From Chitinophagales bacterium (GTDB taxonomy: Bacteria > Bacteroidota > Bacteroidia > Chitinophagales > UBA2359), in contig JAHDDN010000362.1 of NCBI GenBank assembly GCA_020629335.1, positions 1 through 5,729 on the forward strand: 5,729 nt of DNA. Reading direction: 5' to 3'. The notes under the pieces were generated by a model that was not told where the DNA came from, made no database searches, and was given only the letters and a program-made list of their open reading frames with translations. This document shows, piece by piece, positions 1 to 5,729 of this stretch (its first letter is position 1; the number at the start of each line of letters is the position of its first letter). The position numbers and the translations under genes were made by a program.

Positions 1-33
1 CTTCTGATATGGGAAAAAGCGAAACGATCTTGA

Positions 34-130
34 TTAAACTGAAAAACTGAAAAACGTTGATAACGTTGAGAACGTTGGAACGTTGAGAATGTTGAGAATG
101 TTGAGAATGTTGGAACGTTGATAACGTTTT
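34..130. repeat. A-rich CTGAAAAAC tract followed by a 9-bp tandem repeat
   Basis: Positions 34-52 carry two overlapping CTGAAAAAC motifs. From 53 to 130 there are nine consecutive units of the form AA(C/T)GTTGA(G/T), mostly 9 bp. Two units (71-78 and 106-113) are shortened to 8 bp and end in GTTGG, and the last is cut to AACGTTTT. Six units contain the palindromic hexamer AACGTT; the other three have AATGTT. No spacers separate the units, so this is a short tandem array and not a CRISPR. Its length probably varies by slippage. A binding-site role for the repeated AACGTT core is possible but unsupported. The following bases, 131-191, show nothing beyond one more CTGAAAAA. Confidence 0.8.
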
Positions 131-191
131 GACTGACCAACTGAAAAAGGAATATACAAGTAAGGGCGAATTGCATTAGCACTCCCCCAAA

Positions 192-329
192 AAATGCGCA
201 AAGGATGGAAGTGGTATGTGGCGGCCATGCTGCGACCTACGGCGCTTAGTGATGCGCAGGCTCCAATAAGAGACAAGCAGCACTTAGCAGAGTGGGAGCC
301 GCATAGCCACATAAGAACGGACAGCCTGA
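192..329 (-). repeat. Dispersed intergenic repeat element, copy A (inverted relative to copy B)
   Basis: The reverse complement of this stretch matches 4861-5002 in two well-conserved blocks. Exact runs include 301-326 against 4864-4889 (26 bp), 271-288 against 4902-4919 (18 bp) and 203-223 against 4968-4988 (21 bp). The middle, about 235-270, is poorly conserved and has indels. The stretch is visibly richer in GC than its surroundings. Octamers GCCACATA (305-312) and TATGTGGC (215-222) are complementary and could close a long stem. Inside them GGCTCC (259-264) and GGAGCC (295-300) are complementary too. Read on the minus strand, the element ends in a T6 run (complement of 189-194). Open frames exist on both strands here, but the frame shared with copy B is lost after the divergent middle, so I do not call a protein. 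The family is unknown to me; a REP-like or structured-RNA element is possible. Confidence 0.8.
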
Positions 330-402
330 CCTTTCCTATTTTTTCATCGGAGGGCGCACACATCGGTAGCGCCCCTACAGTCCGATGAAAAAATAGGAAA
401 GG
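330..402. repeat. 73-bp palindromic element with perfect 22-bp arms
   Basis: The arms 330-351 and 381-402 are exact reverse complements over 22 bp and enclose a 29-base loop. Within that loop GGGCGC (352-357) can pair with GCGCCC (369-374), extending the structure. The palindrome starts at the first base after repeat copy A. At the matching place copy B has only two bases before a short shared flank (ATGCGCC at 403-409, its complement near 4852-4858). That suggests the palindrome was inserted into an element resembling B. There is no coding capacity. It could be a miniature REP- or MITE-like element, or a strong RNA hairpin. Confidence 0.75.
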
Positions 403-420
403 ATGCGCCCTAAAAAAAAT

Positions 421-461
421 AAAAAAAGGCTGAGCAATCATTGGATCGTTCAGCCTTTTTT
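421..461 (-). terminator. Intrinsic terminator of the M36 peptidase gene
   Basis: GGCTGAGC (428-435) pairs with GTTCAGCC (448-455), with one G-T wobble, around a 12-base loop. The stem is bordered by an A7 run on one side and a T6 run on the other. On the minus strand the hairpin is followed by a U-rich tail and begins about 24 bases after the peptidase stop codon (479-481). The symmetrical A and T tracts mean it could also work for plus-strand transcripts, but no plus-strand gene ends here. Confidence 0.85.
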
Positions 462-478
462 GTTTAGAGAAGAAAAAA

Positions 479-3400
479 CTATTTACCTACTATAAATTTA
501 GCTTGGTGGGTTTTGTTGCCTTCTTTTATTTGTAATAAGTACATTCCTTTATGTAGTTGATCAATATTGATTGGGTAATTAGTGCCATTGATATTGACGG
601 CATTATATTGGCTCACTAATTTGCCTTGAATATCCAAAATGAGTATATCAACGCTTCCGTTTAATTCTTGCTCTAATTGGATGTTGATTTGATCACTTGC
701 TGGATTTGGATAAATCGAGAAGCTATCAGAAATGATGTGATCTATGGTACCAACACCAGCATTAGGATCAGTCATTAAGGTCTCTACTTCATCACAAGCT
801 TCAAAATCCTCATCAGATGTGACACAAGCACTATTGGTGACATAAACGGCATCGATTATAGATACATCATCAATATACCAACCATTACCTCCGACAGCAC
901 CATCAGTTCCTAAACGGAATCTGATTTGAACTTCTTCGGTATAGTAATCGCTTAAGTCGATGCGTGTTTCTATATAATCGCCGCTATTGCCGTGGAAGGC
1001 ATCTCGGCCACTAATCGGGCTGGCAGGATTATCTTGAAGAGGGCCAACATATCCGTTGAGTGTCATTTTATCTCCCAAGTCTTCCCAGTCGTTTCCACCA
1101 TCTGTAGAAATTTCTACTACACCACCATCCCAAGTTTCTTCTGTGTCATAGTAATGGTAGAAGCTAAGTGTGGCATTTGGCACACCAATAAATAGGTCGT
1201 CTAAGATTAAGTATTGATCTGAAGATTCTTCTACATCTTCTGCATACCATACACCTAATCCACTATAGGTACTATTATCAACGATGCTCCAATTATAATC
1301 AGCAATATCATTATCTATGCTCCAATTATCTGCTCCATTTTCTATATCATCTTCAAATCCTACTTGAGTGTATTGATCTGGTTCAAACTCTAAAGCAAAA
1401 GTACAAGTGATGGTTTCGCCTATCGCCATTGTTTCAAAAGTAAATTCTAAACGATCCGCATAAACAAATACTTCACAATCTGAAGATTCATCTACGAATT
1501 CTGCCTCTTCAATTAAGTAGTCAGTCAATTTTACATTGGTTAATTCGATACCAGTATTGTTGGTAACTTCCAGTGTATATTCTACGGCATCAGTTGATAA
1601 ACTTTCACTAGGAGCTGTCTTCGTTAATCGGATAGCAGGCGAACATTCTACAGGCATTTCAAATGATTCGGTGCCATCATCTACATTATCGGTATTTCCT
1701 TGTTCGGCACCAGCTCCTAAACCTCTTTTAGCAAAAGCTTCCCAGATTAAACATTTATAAGCCCCTTCATAATTGATTTCATCTGCTAGTAAGATGGCAT
1801 CTCTTGCATCCACAAAACCAGGATTACAAGGCTGTAACTTGAGGCCATCAACAAATAATCGCATAGCGATATTATTACCACCAGTGCCAGCGTATAAATC
1901 CTCATCATAGCCTTCCTGTTCAATTAATAACCAGTACATTTCCCAAAGCATAACTCCCCAAACGGAACCAACACCATGTGGAATAGCCTCATTGGCAATA
2001 TCTCCATAAGTATGTGGATTGATATTCATATCGGTACTATAACGATAGCTTCTGATCCCCACTCCATTTACATTTTGTCCGATGGCAAAAGTACCATAAC
2101 CACGTCCGTCAGTCCCTTCGGCACCTTCTTGTTGAGTCATGACTAAACCAATGAAGTCACTAATACCTTCACCCATTTGTTCATCATTACTGAGGCAACC
2201 AGTAGCCGCTGGGCCACCTGTAAGACGTCCAGAAATACCATGACCAAATTCGTGACAAACCACTCCGCTATCAAAAGCGCCATCTCTATTAGACGCAATA
2301 CAAGGTAGTTCTATAGCAATATATACTTCTACACCAGGCATTTCTAATTTGATTTCATCGCAAGTTTGCTGACTAATCATGACTGCTGGAATAACGATAT
2401 CATCTCCATCATCATCATCAGGTGCGCCCATTGGAAATGGATCACCTGCTTCATTATTACAAACTACTACGGCTACTGCTCCAGCATCTTGTGCATTTCT
2501 CACTTTGTCGAGAAAGAAACACTCACCTCTATCTATCAAAGCAATATTTCCTTCTACCTCATCCCCATTAATCAATTCCTCACAAGCCAAAGTAGGATTT
2601 TCTGTCCCATCATCCACCAATACTAATGTTCCTTCAATTGGATCGGTATCATCTGGAATACCTGTTCCAAAAGCCGCAGCAGAAATATTAATATCATCTG
2701 CTATTTCATCAGGTGCAGTAATTTCTGAAATAGATACAGGCTCTGTCGCTTGTCCCCACTCAAACATTTCGATACGAGGACTGAAGCCATCTGGAGAAGG
2801 AATAAATTGTGCATTATTCACAAAACTTCCATCTTGTATATCGGCATTCAATACATCATTTTCCTGTCCGCCAAACTCAAAATTTTCCTCTTGAAAATTA
2901 CCACTTATCTCATCAAAGCCATACTCATACCAAACATCGTGCATGACATTAGTCCAGTAAAACATATTGGTAACGGCAGCACTTTGATTTTCGCAAGGCC
3001 CGCCAGTTACTAGCTCATAATCGAATTCTAAATTATCTCCCCCATCAGGTCGAAACCCACCTGTGTTATTAGCATCCTTATCTTCTTGCGCAATCACATT
3101 ATTACCTCTGGTATCCGTAAAATCGGGATCTAAATCTCCATCATTATCATGCCAGCCGTAAGGCGAAGCAGTAGGAGCATCAGCCCAAGGTTCTACCACA
3201 AGAGCACGATCTCCATGATTGGGGCTTTCTACCCCAATTGGAAAAACATTGTAAGAATTGTCCACTTGCATAGCAGCCTTAGGAGAAGGCGAAAGAGGCG
3301 GTGCTTCCATACCTGGGGGAGTAGGATGAACAGGATCTAAACTACACTTGATGATACGATCTCTCTTATATAAGATAGTTCCATCAACTGCATCCACATG

Positions 3401-4003
3401 CATATCCCAAAGATGATGTCCGTAGAATTCTTCTACTGCAAATTTCCAAGCTAATCTTACCTTTTCATCTGTCATAGGGAAATACTCTAAACTAACTTCA
3501 ATATCATGTCTGGAAATACAACCATCGCTCACTAAGACTTTCTCGTCAATTCCTCCAATTTGATGTAAGTTTTGAATTTTTTCCGTAATTCTCCAGCCCA
3601 TTTCTTGCGCAGCACTTTCTACTGCTTGAATGGCGCTGATGCTAGGCGTTAAAGTATTGACTTTACTAGCCACATCATTAACAAATTGTCCATTCATATT
3701 GGCAATACGCCCATTCTTAAGCACATTGATATTCACATTCTTGTTGAAAAGGCCTATCCCATTATGCTGCTGGCGTACATAAACATGCGTCACGCCATTA
3801 TGCTTGCTGGTATAGCTATCTGTGATCATGACAGATGCCACATCAGTTTTATTAGCATTTAGTTTTTGATGATTTTTTTGTAGATATTCTATAGCACTAT
3901 TGACTGCTACTTCTGTAGACTCTTGTGCATTTAAACTCAAGCAAATACAAATAAAGGCACAGCTAAAAAGATATAAAATTTTATTACGATGTAATGTTTT
4001 CAT
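479..4003 (-). CDS. Secreted M36 (fungalysin-type) zinc metallopeptidase with T9SS type A sorting domain
   Basis: This is a predicted extracellular zinc endopeptidase of 1174 aa. A signal peptide (residues 1-26, probable cleavage in LNA-QES) leads to a fungalysin/thermolysin-type propeptide (about 40-215; THVYVRQQHNGIGLFN is typical). The M36 catalytic region covers about 250-785. HEFGH at 584-588 gives two zinc-binding histidines and the catalytic glutamate; E612 in GEGISDF is the expected third zinc ligand. A protease-associated (PA) domain is inserted at about 455-565. Then come a DUF11-like beta domain (about 788-875), a MAM/immune-inhibitor-A-like jelly-roll (about 881-1050, with VEISTDGG and GWYIDDVSI), and a C-terminal sorting domain (about 1095-1174, from SIYPNPASDQ to the terminal FIVGK). 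The sorting domain predicts export across the outer membrane by T9SS and surface anchoring or release. The ATG at 4003-4001 is supported by the signal peptide directly after it; no Shine-Dalgarno is visible, as is usual in Bacteroidota. The frame is intact and all catalytic residues are present. A nutritional role in protein degradation is likely; the substrate is unknown. Confidence 0.95.
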   Translation of the reverse strand: MKTLHRNKILYLFSCAFICICLSLNAQESTEVAVNSAIEYLQKNHQKLNANKTDVASVMITDSYTSKHNGVTHVYVRQQHNGIGLFNKNVNINVLKNGRIANMNGQFVNDVASKVNTLTPSISAIQAVESAAQEMGWRITEKIQNLHQIGGIDEKVLVSDGCISRHDIEVSLEYFPMTDEKVRLAWKFAVEEFYGHHLWDMHVDAVDGTILYKRDRIIKCSLDPVHPTPPGMEAPPLSPSPKAAMQVDNSYNVFPIGVESPNHGDRALVVEPWADAPTASPYGWHDNDGDLDPDFTDTRGNNVIAQEDKDANNTGGFRPDGGDNLEFDYELVTGGPCENQSAAVTNMFYWTNVMHDVWYEYGFDEISGNFQEENFEFGGQENDVLNADIQDGSFVNNAQFIPSPDGFSPRIEMFEWGQATEPVSISEITAPDEIADDINISAAAFGTGIPDDTDPIEGTLVLVDDGTENPTLACEELINGDEVEGNIALIDRGECFFLDKVRNAQDAGAVAVVVCNNEAGDPFPMGAPDDDDGDDIVIPAVMISQQTCDEIKLEMPGVEVYIAIELPCIASNRDGAFDSGVVCHEFGHGISGRLTGGPAATGCLSNDEQMGEGISDFIGLVMTQQEGAEGTDGRGYGTFAIGQNVNGVGIRSYRYSTDMNINPHTYGDIANEAIPHGVGSVWGVMLWEMYWLLIEQEGYDEDLYAGTGGNNIAMRLFVDGLKLQPCNPGFVDARDAILLADEINYEGAYKCLIWEAFAKRGLGAGAEQGNTDNVDDGTESFEMPVECSPAIRLTKTAPSESLSTDAVEYTLEVTNNTGIELTNVKLTDYLIEEAEFVDESSDCEVFVYADRLEFTFETMAIGETITCTFALEFEPDQYTQVGFEDDIENGADNWSIDNDIADYNWSIVDNSTYSGLGVWYAEDVEESSDQYLILDDLFIGVPNATLSFYHYYDTEETWDGGVVEISTDGGNDWEDLGDKMTLNGYVGPLQDNPASPISGRDAFHGNSGDYIETRIDLSDYYTEEVQIRFRLGTDGAVGGNGWYIDDVSIIDAVYVTNSACVTSDEDFEACDEVETLMTDPNAGVGTIDHIISDSFSIYPNPASDQINIQLEQELNGSVDILILDIQGKLVSQYNAVNINGTNYPINIDQLHKGMYLLQIKEGNKTHQAKFIVGK

Positions 4004-4262
4004 AAAAATTAATGTGATTTATGGTGAATTGTTAACTCTAAAAATACAATTTAATCAAGGATTTGTTTATACAATATACGACTGATATGGCAACACTGTC
4101 ATTTAACAGACTAGTAAGAGTACCTTAATTTGTCAGATTATTGCAATAAAACATACAAAATTGCTAAGTATAGGCAGCAAATATGGCTTTAAGGGCAACT
4201 TATCATTAAAGCAGCCCGTTTTGAATTTTGAATGCCTGTATTAACCTATAAAACCTATCATC
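4004..4262. promoter_or_regulatory. Divergent intergenic region between peptidase and lipoprotein genes
   Basis: This A/T-rich stretch must hold the promoters of two genes that diverge from it. I see no convincing pair of Bacteroidota promoter boxes (TTTG and TAnnTTTG). The nearest matches are TATTTTTA on the minus strand (4046-4039), about 36 bases before the peptidase start, and GAATTTTG on the plus strand (4223-4230), about 32 bases before the lipoprotein start. Each has one mismatch to the -7 consensus and lacks a clear upstream partner. There are no Shine-Dalgarno sequences, no strong hairpins and no RNA gene that I can recognise. Confidence 0.4.
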
Positions 4263-4691
4263 ATGAATTTAATGCATTTTGTTAAAATTTCGGCCCTTGT
4301 TATCTTCACAAGCTTATTGTTTACATCTTGTGCTAAAGAGGAATTAACACCCAAAGAAGAATGTGTAAAAACAGATACAGAACAAGTTTGGGTAGAGCTC
4401 ACTAATCAAACTGATGAAACATTAGTCAACTTCACCTTAGAGAATGAAGTGATTGGAGATTTAGCTCCAGGAGAGAGTTTTTGTCAAGTAAAATCAAGTA
4501 TTACATTAGATAGTACCATGCCCGTTTTAGATATGAAAGCAGCAATAGATGGGGAAGAAATCACTTCTTACTGCTTCTTTTGTGGCACGATGATGCATGA
4601 AGTAGCCGAAGGCGATTTTTATATAGATATCCAACTGATCAAAGGATATGAAGATGTCCAATTCCTAATGGCTCGTCAAGCTGAGCAATAG
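4263..4691 (+). CDS. Small hypothetical lipoprotein with CxxC motif
   Basis: A 142-aa lipoprotein precursor. A basic/hydrophobic signal (residues 1-22) ends in a lipobox-like LLFTSC with C23 as the lipidated cysteine. The next residues, AKEEL, give an acidic patch of the kind linked to surface display of lipoproteins in Bacteroidota. The mature part looks like one beta-sandwich domain: WVELTNQTDETLVNFTLE, then GDLAPGES, then a C-terminal strand DFYIDIQLIKG. This pattern resembles small Bacteroidota lipoproteins of unknown function, but I cannot name a family. The mature region has four further cysteines: C34, C74 and the pair C104/C107 in YCFFCG. An even number suits two disulfides; metal binding by CxxC with nearby H112 is an alternative. 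The ATG at 4263 is chosen because the signal peptide follows at once; ATG at residue 4 is also possible. The gene stands alone, divergent from the peptidase, and a shared function is not shown. Confidence 0.85.
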   Translation: MNLMHFVKISALVIFTSLLFTSCAKEELTPKEECVKTDTEQVWVELTNQTDETLVNFTLENEVIGDLAPGESFCQVKSSITLDSTMPVLDMKAAIDGEEITSYCFFCGTMMHEVAEGDFYIDIQLIKGYEDVQFLMARQAEQ

Positions 4692-4698
4692 TTGATTC

Positions 4699-4752
4699 GT
4701 ATATTAGTTAATTGGTGTATTAGTTTTGCTGATTCCCAATTAACTAATATAC
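4699..4752 (+). terminator. 17-bp perfect inverted repeat after the lipoprotein gene (possible terminator)
   Basis: GTATATTAGTTAATTGG (4699-4715) and CCAATTAACTAATATAC (4736-4752) are exact reverse complements around a 20-base loop, starting 8 bases after the stop codon. The stem is A/T-rich and is followed by CATTTAACTACATTT, not by a U-run. It is therefore not a textbook intrinsic terminator. It may end the transcript inefficiently or protect its 3' end. The loop repeats part of the arm (GTATTAGTT), which hints at a duplication history. Confidence 0.5.
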
Positions 4753-4767
4753 CATTTAACTACATTT

Positions 4768-4860
4768 GGGGCTTCCCATGCGCTCACATATGCGAAGTGC
4801 GTAGCACGAGCCCATTCATCATTCATCATTACGCATTTATCATTCGCCGAAGGCGCATGG
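4768..4860. repeat. Small hairpins and ATTCATC repeats leading into repeat copy B
   Basis: GGGCT (4769-4773) can pair with AGCCC (4809-4813) around an interior containing GTGC-GTA-GCAC (4797-4807). Positions 4813-4844 contain two exact ATTCATC units plus degenerate ones. CGCC-GAA-GGCG (4845-4855) is a tight tetranucleotide-stem hairpin. The section is GC-richer than the neighbouring genes in patches and runs straight into copy B, so it may be part of a longer mosaic of repeats. No coding sequence is credible here. Confidence 0.4.
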
Positions 4861-5002
4861 TCGGGCTGTCCGTTCTTATGTGGCTATGCTGCTCCTACTT
4901 CGCTAAGTGCTGCTTGTCTGCTAAAGCCAGCCATCGCATCCCTAAGCTACGTAAGTCGCATCATGGACGCCACATACCACTTCCATCCCTAAGCCGATTT
5001 TT
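4861..5002 (+). repeat. Dispersed intergenic repeat element, copy B
   Basis: This is the counterpart of the element at 192-329, in opposite orientation. By eye the first 59 bases (4861-4919) differ from copy A at about 5 places. The 38 bases ending at 4988 differ at about 3, while the middle is diverged with indels. Complementary octamers TATGTGGC (4878-4885) and GCCACATA (4969-4976) are kept, as in copy A. ATGGA (4963-4967) can pair with TCCAT (4982-4986), and a T6 run at 4998-5003 follows, giving the end a weak terminator-like look. An open frame crosses the element, but its second half reads in a different frame from copy A. That argues for conservation of DNA or RNA and not of a peptide. 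Confidence 0.8.
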
Positions 5003-5003
5003 T

Positions 5004-5056
5004 AACTGAAAAACGTTTAAACTGAAAAACTGATTAACCGAATTTTTATAACTGAA
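5004..5056 (+). repeat. AACTGAAAAAC motif cluster
   Basis: AACTGAAAAACGTT at 5004-5017 is identical to 45-58. TTAAACTGAAAAACTGA at 5017-5033 is identical to 34-50. A degenerate AACTGAAAT follows at 5050-5058. So both dispersed-repeat copies have the same A-rich motif close to the same end. Here the motif is in direct orientation in both places, although the elements themselves are inverted. The rest of the gap up to 5216 has short CATCACT repeats (about 5088-5101) and a GGC-TGGCC-GCC patch (5196-5206). I see no gene or recognisable site there. Confidence 0.6.
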
Positions 5057-5216
5057 ATAACGAGTTTACCAGTTTATCCTACTTGCTCATCACTCATCAC
5101 TAAATAGCGATGCTATTCGCGTCATAAATGCCTTGTATAATCGTAAAAAGACAAAAATTGGGCTGTCAAGGACTTATAAATTGAGCCATTAGGACGGCTG
5201 GCCGCCCCAATAAAAA

Positions 5217-5252
5217 AATCCCCTACTATCTTCCAATTGATAGTAGAGGATT
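5217..5252 (-). terminator. Intrinsic terminator of the lectin gene
   Basis: Arms 5217-5230 and 5239-5252 form a 14-bp stem with a single C-A mismatch and an 8-base loop. Read on the minus strand the hairpin ends in GGGGATT followed directly by a run of Ts (complement of the A7 at 5212-5218). It starts about 27 bases after the TAA stop of the lectin gene, so it is a standard rho-independent terminator for that gene. Confidence 0.9.
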
Positions 5253-5279
5253 GAATTGACTGTTTTTTACATACAGTGC

Positions 5280-5729
5280 TTAGCCAGTTATAGATACTGC
5301 TGGAATTAACTGCATAGTCCAAGGAGGATTTTCATGATTAATATTATGACAATTAAAACATAAGAGTCCTGAATTGGTCAGATAAAAATCAGTAATACTT
5401 GGATTTTTTTCATTATAAGCCTTAATCTCTTTGGCTCCTTGACTTTCCACTTTATCATAAGCCACTAATCGTCCATCGGCATCTAAAGTAATTCTTTGAA
5501 TCTTTGGATAATTTTGCTCATGGTCACCTCTTAACTTCCAAATAGGATTACTTCCTTCGTAAATAGTTAAGTTTCCATTTATTTGAAAGATGAGATGAAA
5601 CTTTTTATTCTCTGATTCGTATTTTTTGCCTGGTACTAAGCTTTCGCCTTTTTTTATAATGGCATTCAAATCAGAAGCTTTAAATTTCAATTGCCCTGTA
5701 TTAGACAAGCATATTTCATAATTAAGATT
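5280..5729 (-). CDS. Bulb-type (mannose-specific) lectin domain protein, 5' end outside the window
   Basis: The frame is open to the window edge, giving 149 visible residues. The first possible in-window start is only a TTG, and the residues before it (NYEICLSNTGQLKF) already look like a lectin strand, so the gene is cut at its 5' end. The visible part resembles the beta-prism II B-lectin fold: GESLVPGKKYESENKKF, then LIFQINGNLTIYEGSNPIW (residues 46-64), then TLDADGRLVAYD (81-92), then FYLTNSGLLCFN (115-126) and PPWTM. The mannose-pocket consensus QxDxNxVxY appears as QINGNLTIY, with D to N and V to T changes, and elsewhere as DADGRLVAY. Sugar binding may therefore be weak or altered. CFNCH (124-128) fits a CxxCH pattern, probably by chance. 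The domain ends close to the C terminus, with no T9SS sorting tail. Localisation cannot be judged without the start. Confidence 0.75.
   Translation of the reverse strand, partial: NLNYEICLSNTGQLKFKASDLNAIIKKGESLVPGKKYESENKKFHLIFQINGNLTIYEGSNPIWKLRGDHEQNYPKIQRITLDADGRLVAYDKVESQGAKEIKAYNEKNPSITDFYLTNSGLLCFNCHNINHENPPWTMQLIPAVSITG

Noticed and set aside
53..130. CRISPR-like repeat array
   Set aside because: Units are only 8-9 bp and have no spacers between them; no cas gene is in the window.
192..329. Insertion sequence with transposase
   Set aside because: The copies are about 140 bp with no transposase coding and no clear target-site duplication.
194..388. 64-aa open frame on the plus strand
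   Set aside because: It lies wholly in repeat copy A and the palindrome, with no initiation signal or recognisable domain. It is open by chance in GC-richer repeat DNA.
34..441. 135-aa open frame on the minus strand
   Set aside because: It runs through the tandem array, repeat copy A, the palindrome and half of the terminator. It has low-complexity ends (NILNILN), and its similarity to the frame in copy B breaks by frameshift.
2379..2894. 171-aa open frame antisense to the peptidase gene
   Set aside because: It is Ser/Pro/Ile-rich, as expected from the complement of an Asp/Glu-rich coding sequence, and lies inside the intact peptidase frame.
4692..5009. 105-aa open frame on the plus strand after the lipoprotein
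   Set aside because: It covers the 17-bp inverted repeat, the ATTCATC repeats and repeat copy B. The frame is not kept between the two copies.
5122..5322. 66-aa open frame on the minus strand
   Set aside because: It overlaps the end of the lectin gene in another frame and reads through that gene's intrinsic terminator.
5315..5365. c-type cytochrome from the CFNCH motif
   Set aside because: There is one motif in a lectin-like beta domain, with no cytochrome c fold or axial methionine context. Chance is the better explanation.

Overview
The window looks like an accessory or intergenic-rich stretch of a Bacteroidota chromosome. The strongest reason is a large secreted metallopeptidase ending in a type IX secretion system (T9SS) type A sorting domain, a system confined to that phylum. 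A lipoprotein with an acidic patch after its lipid cysteine, A/T-rich leaders without Shine-Dalgarno sequences and the low overall GC agree. The very acidic mature peptidase would suit a marine member, for example a Saprospiraceae-like bacterium, but the genus is an inference.

Layout: 1-478 has no credible gene. It holds a 9-bp tandem repeat, a GC-richer dispersed repeat (copy A, minus orientation), a 73-bp perfect-stem palindrome abutting that repeat, and an intrinsic terminator. 479-4003 (minus) is a complete M36 (fungalysin-type) metallopeptidase of 1174 aa. 4004-4262 is the divergent promoter region. 4263-4691 (plus) is a small lipoprotein with four cysteines in its mature part, followed by a 17-bp inverted repeat. 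4768-5002 holds small hairpins and then copy B of the dispersed repeat in plus orientation. 5004-5216 contains CTGAAAAAC-rich sequence and otherwise nothing recognisable. 5217-5252 is an intrinsic terminator for the last gene, 5280-5729 (minus), a bulb-type (mannose-binding-like) lectin domain protein whose 5' part lies beyond the window.

The three genes are separate transcription units. Their predicted products are all exported or plausibly exported: a secreted protease, an outer-membrane lipoprotein and a carbohydrate-binding-like protein. Nothing shows that they act in one pathway. The least explained feature is the repeat pair: two copies of a ~140-bp, structured, apparently non-coding element in inverted orientation flank the peptidase and lipoprotein genes. 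One copy appears to carry a palindromic insertion that the other lacks.
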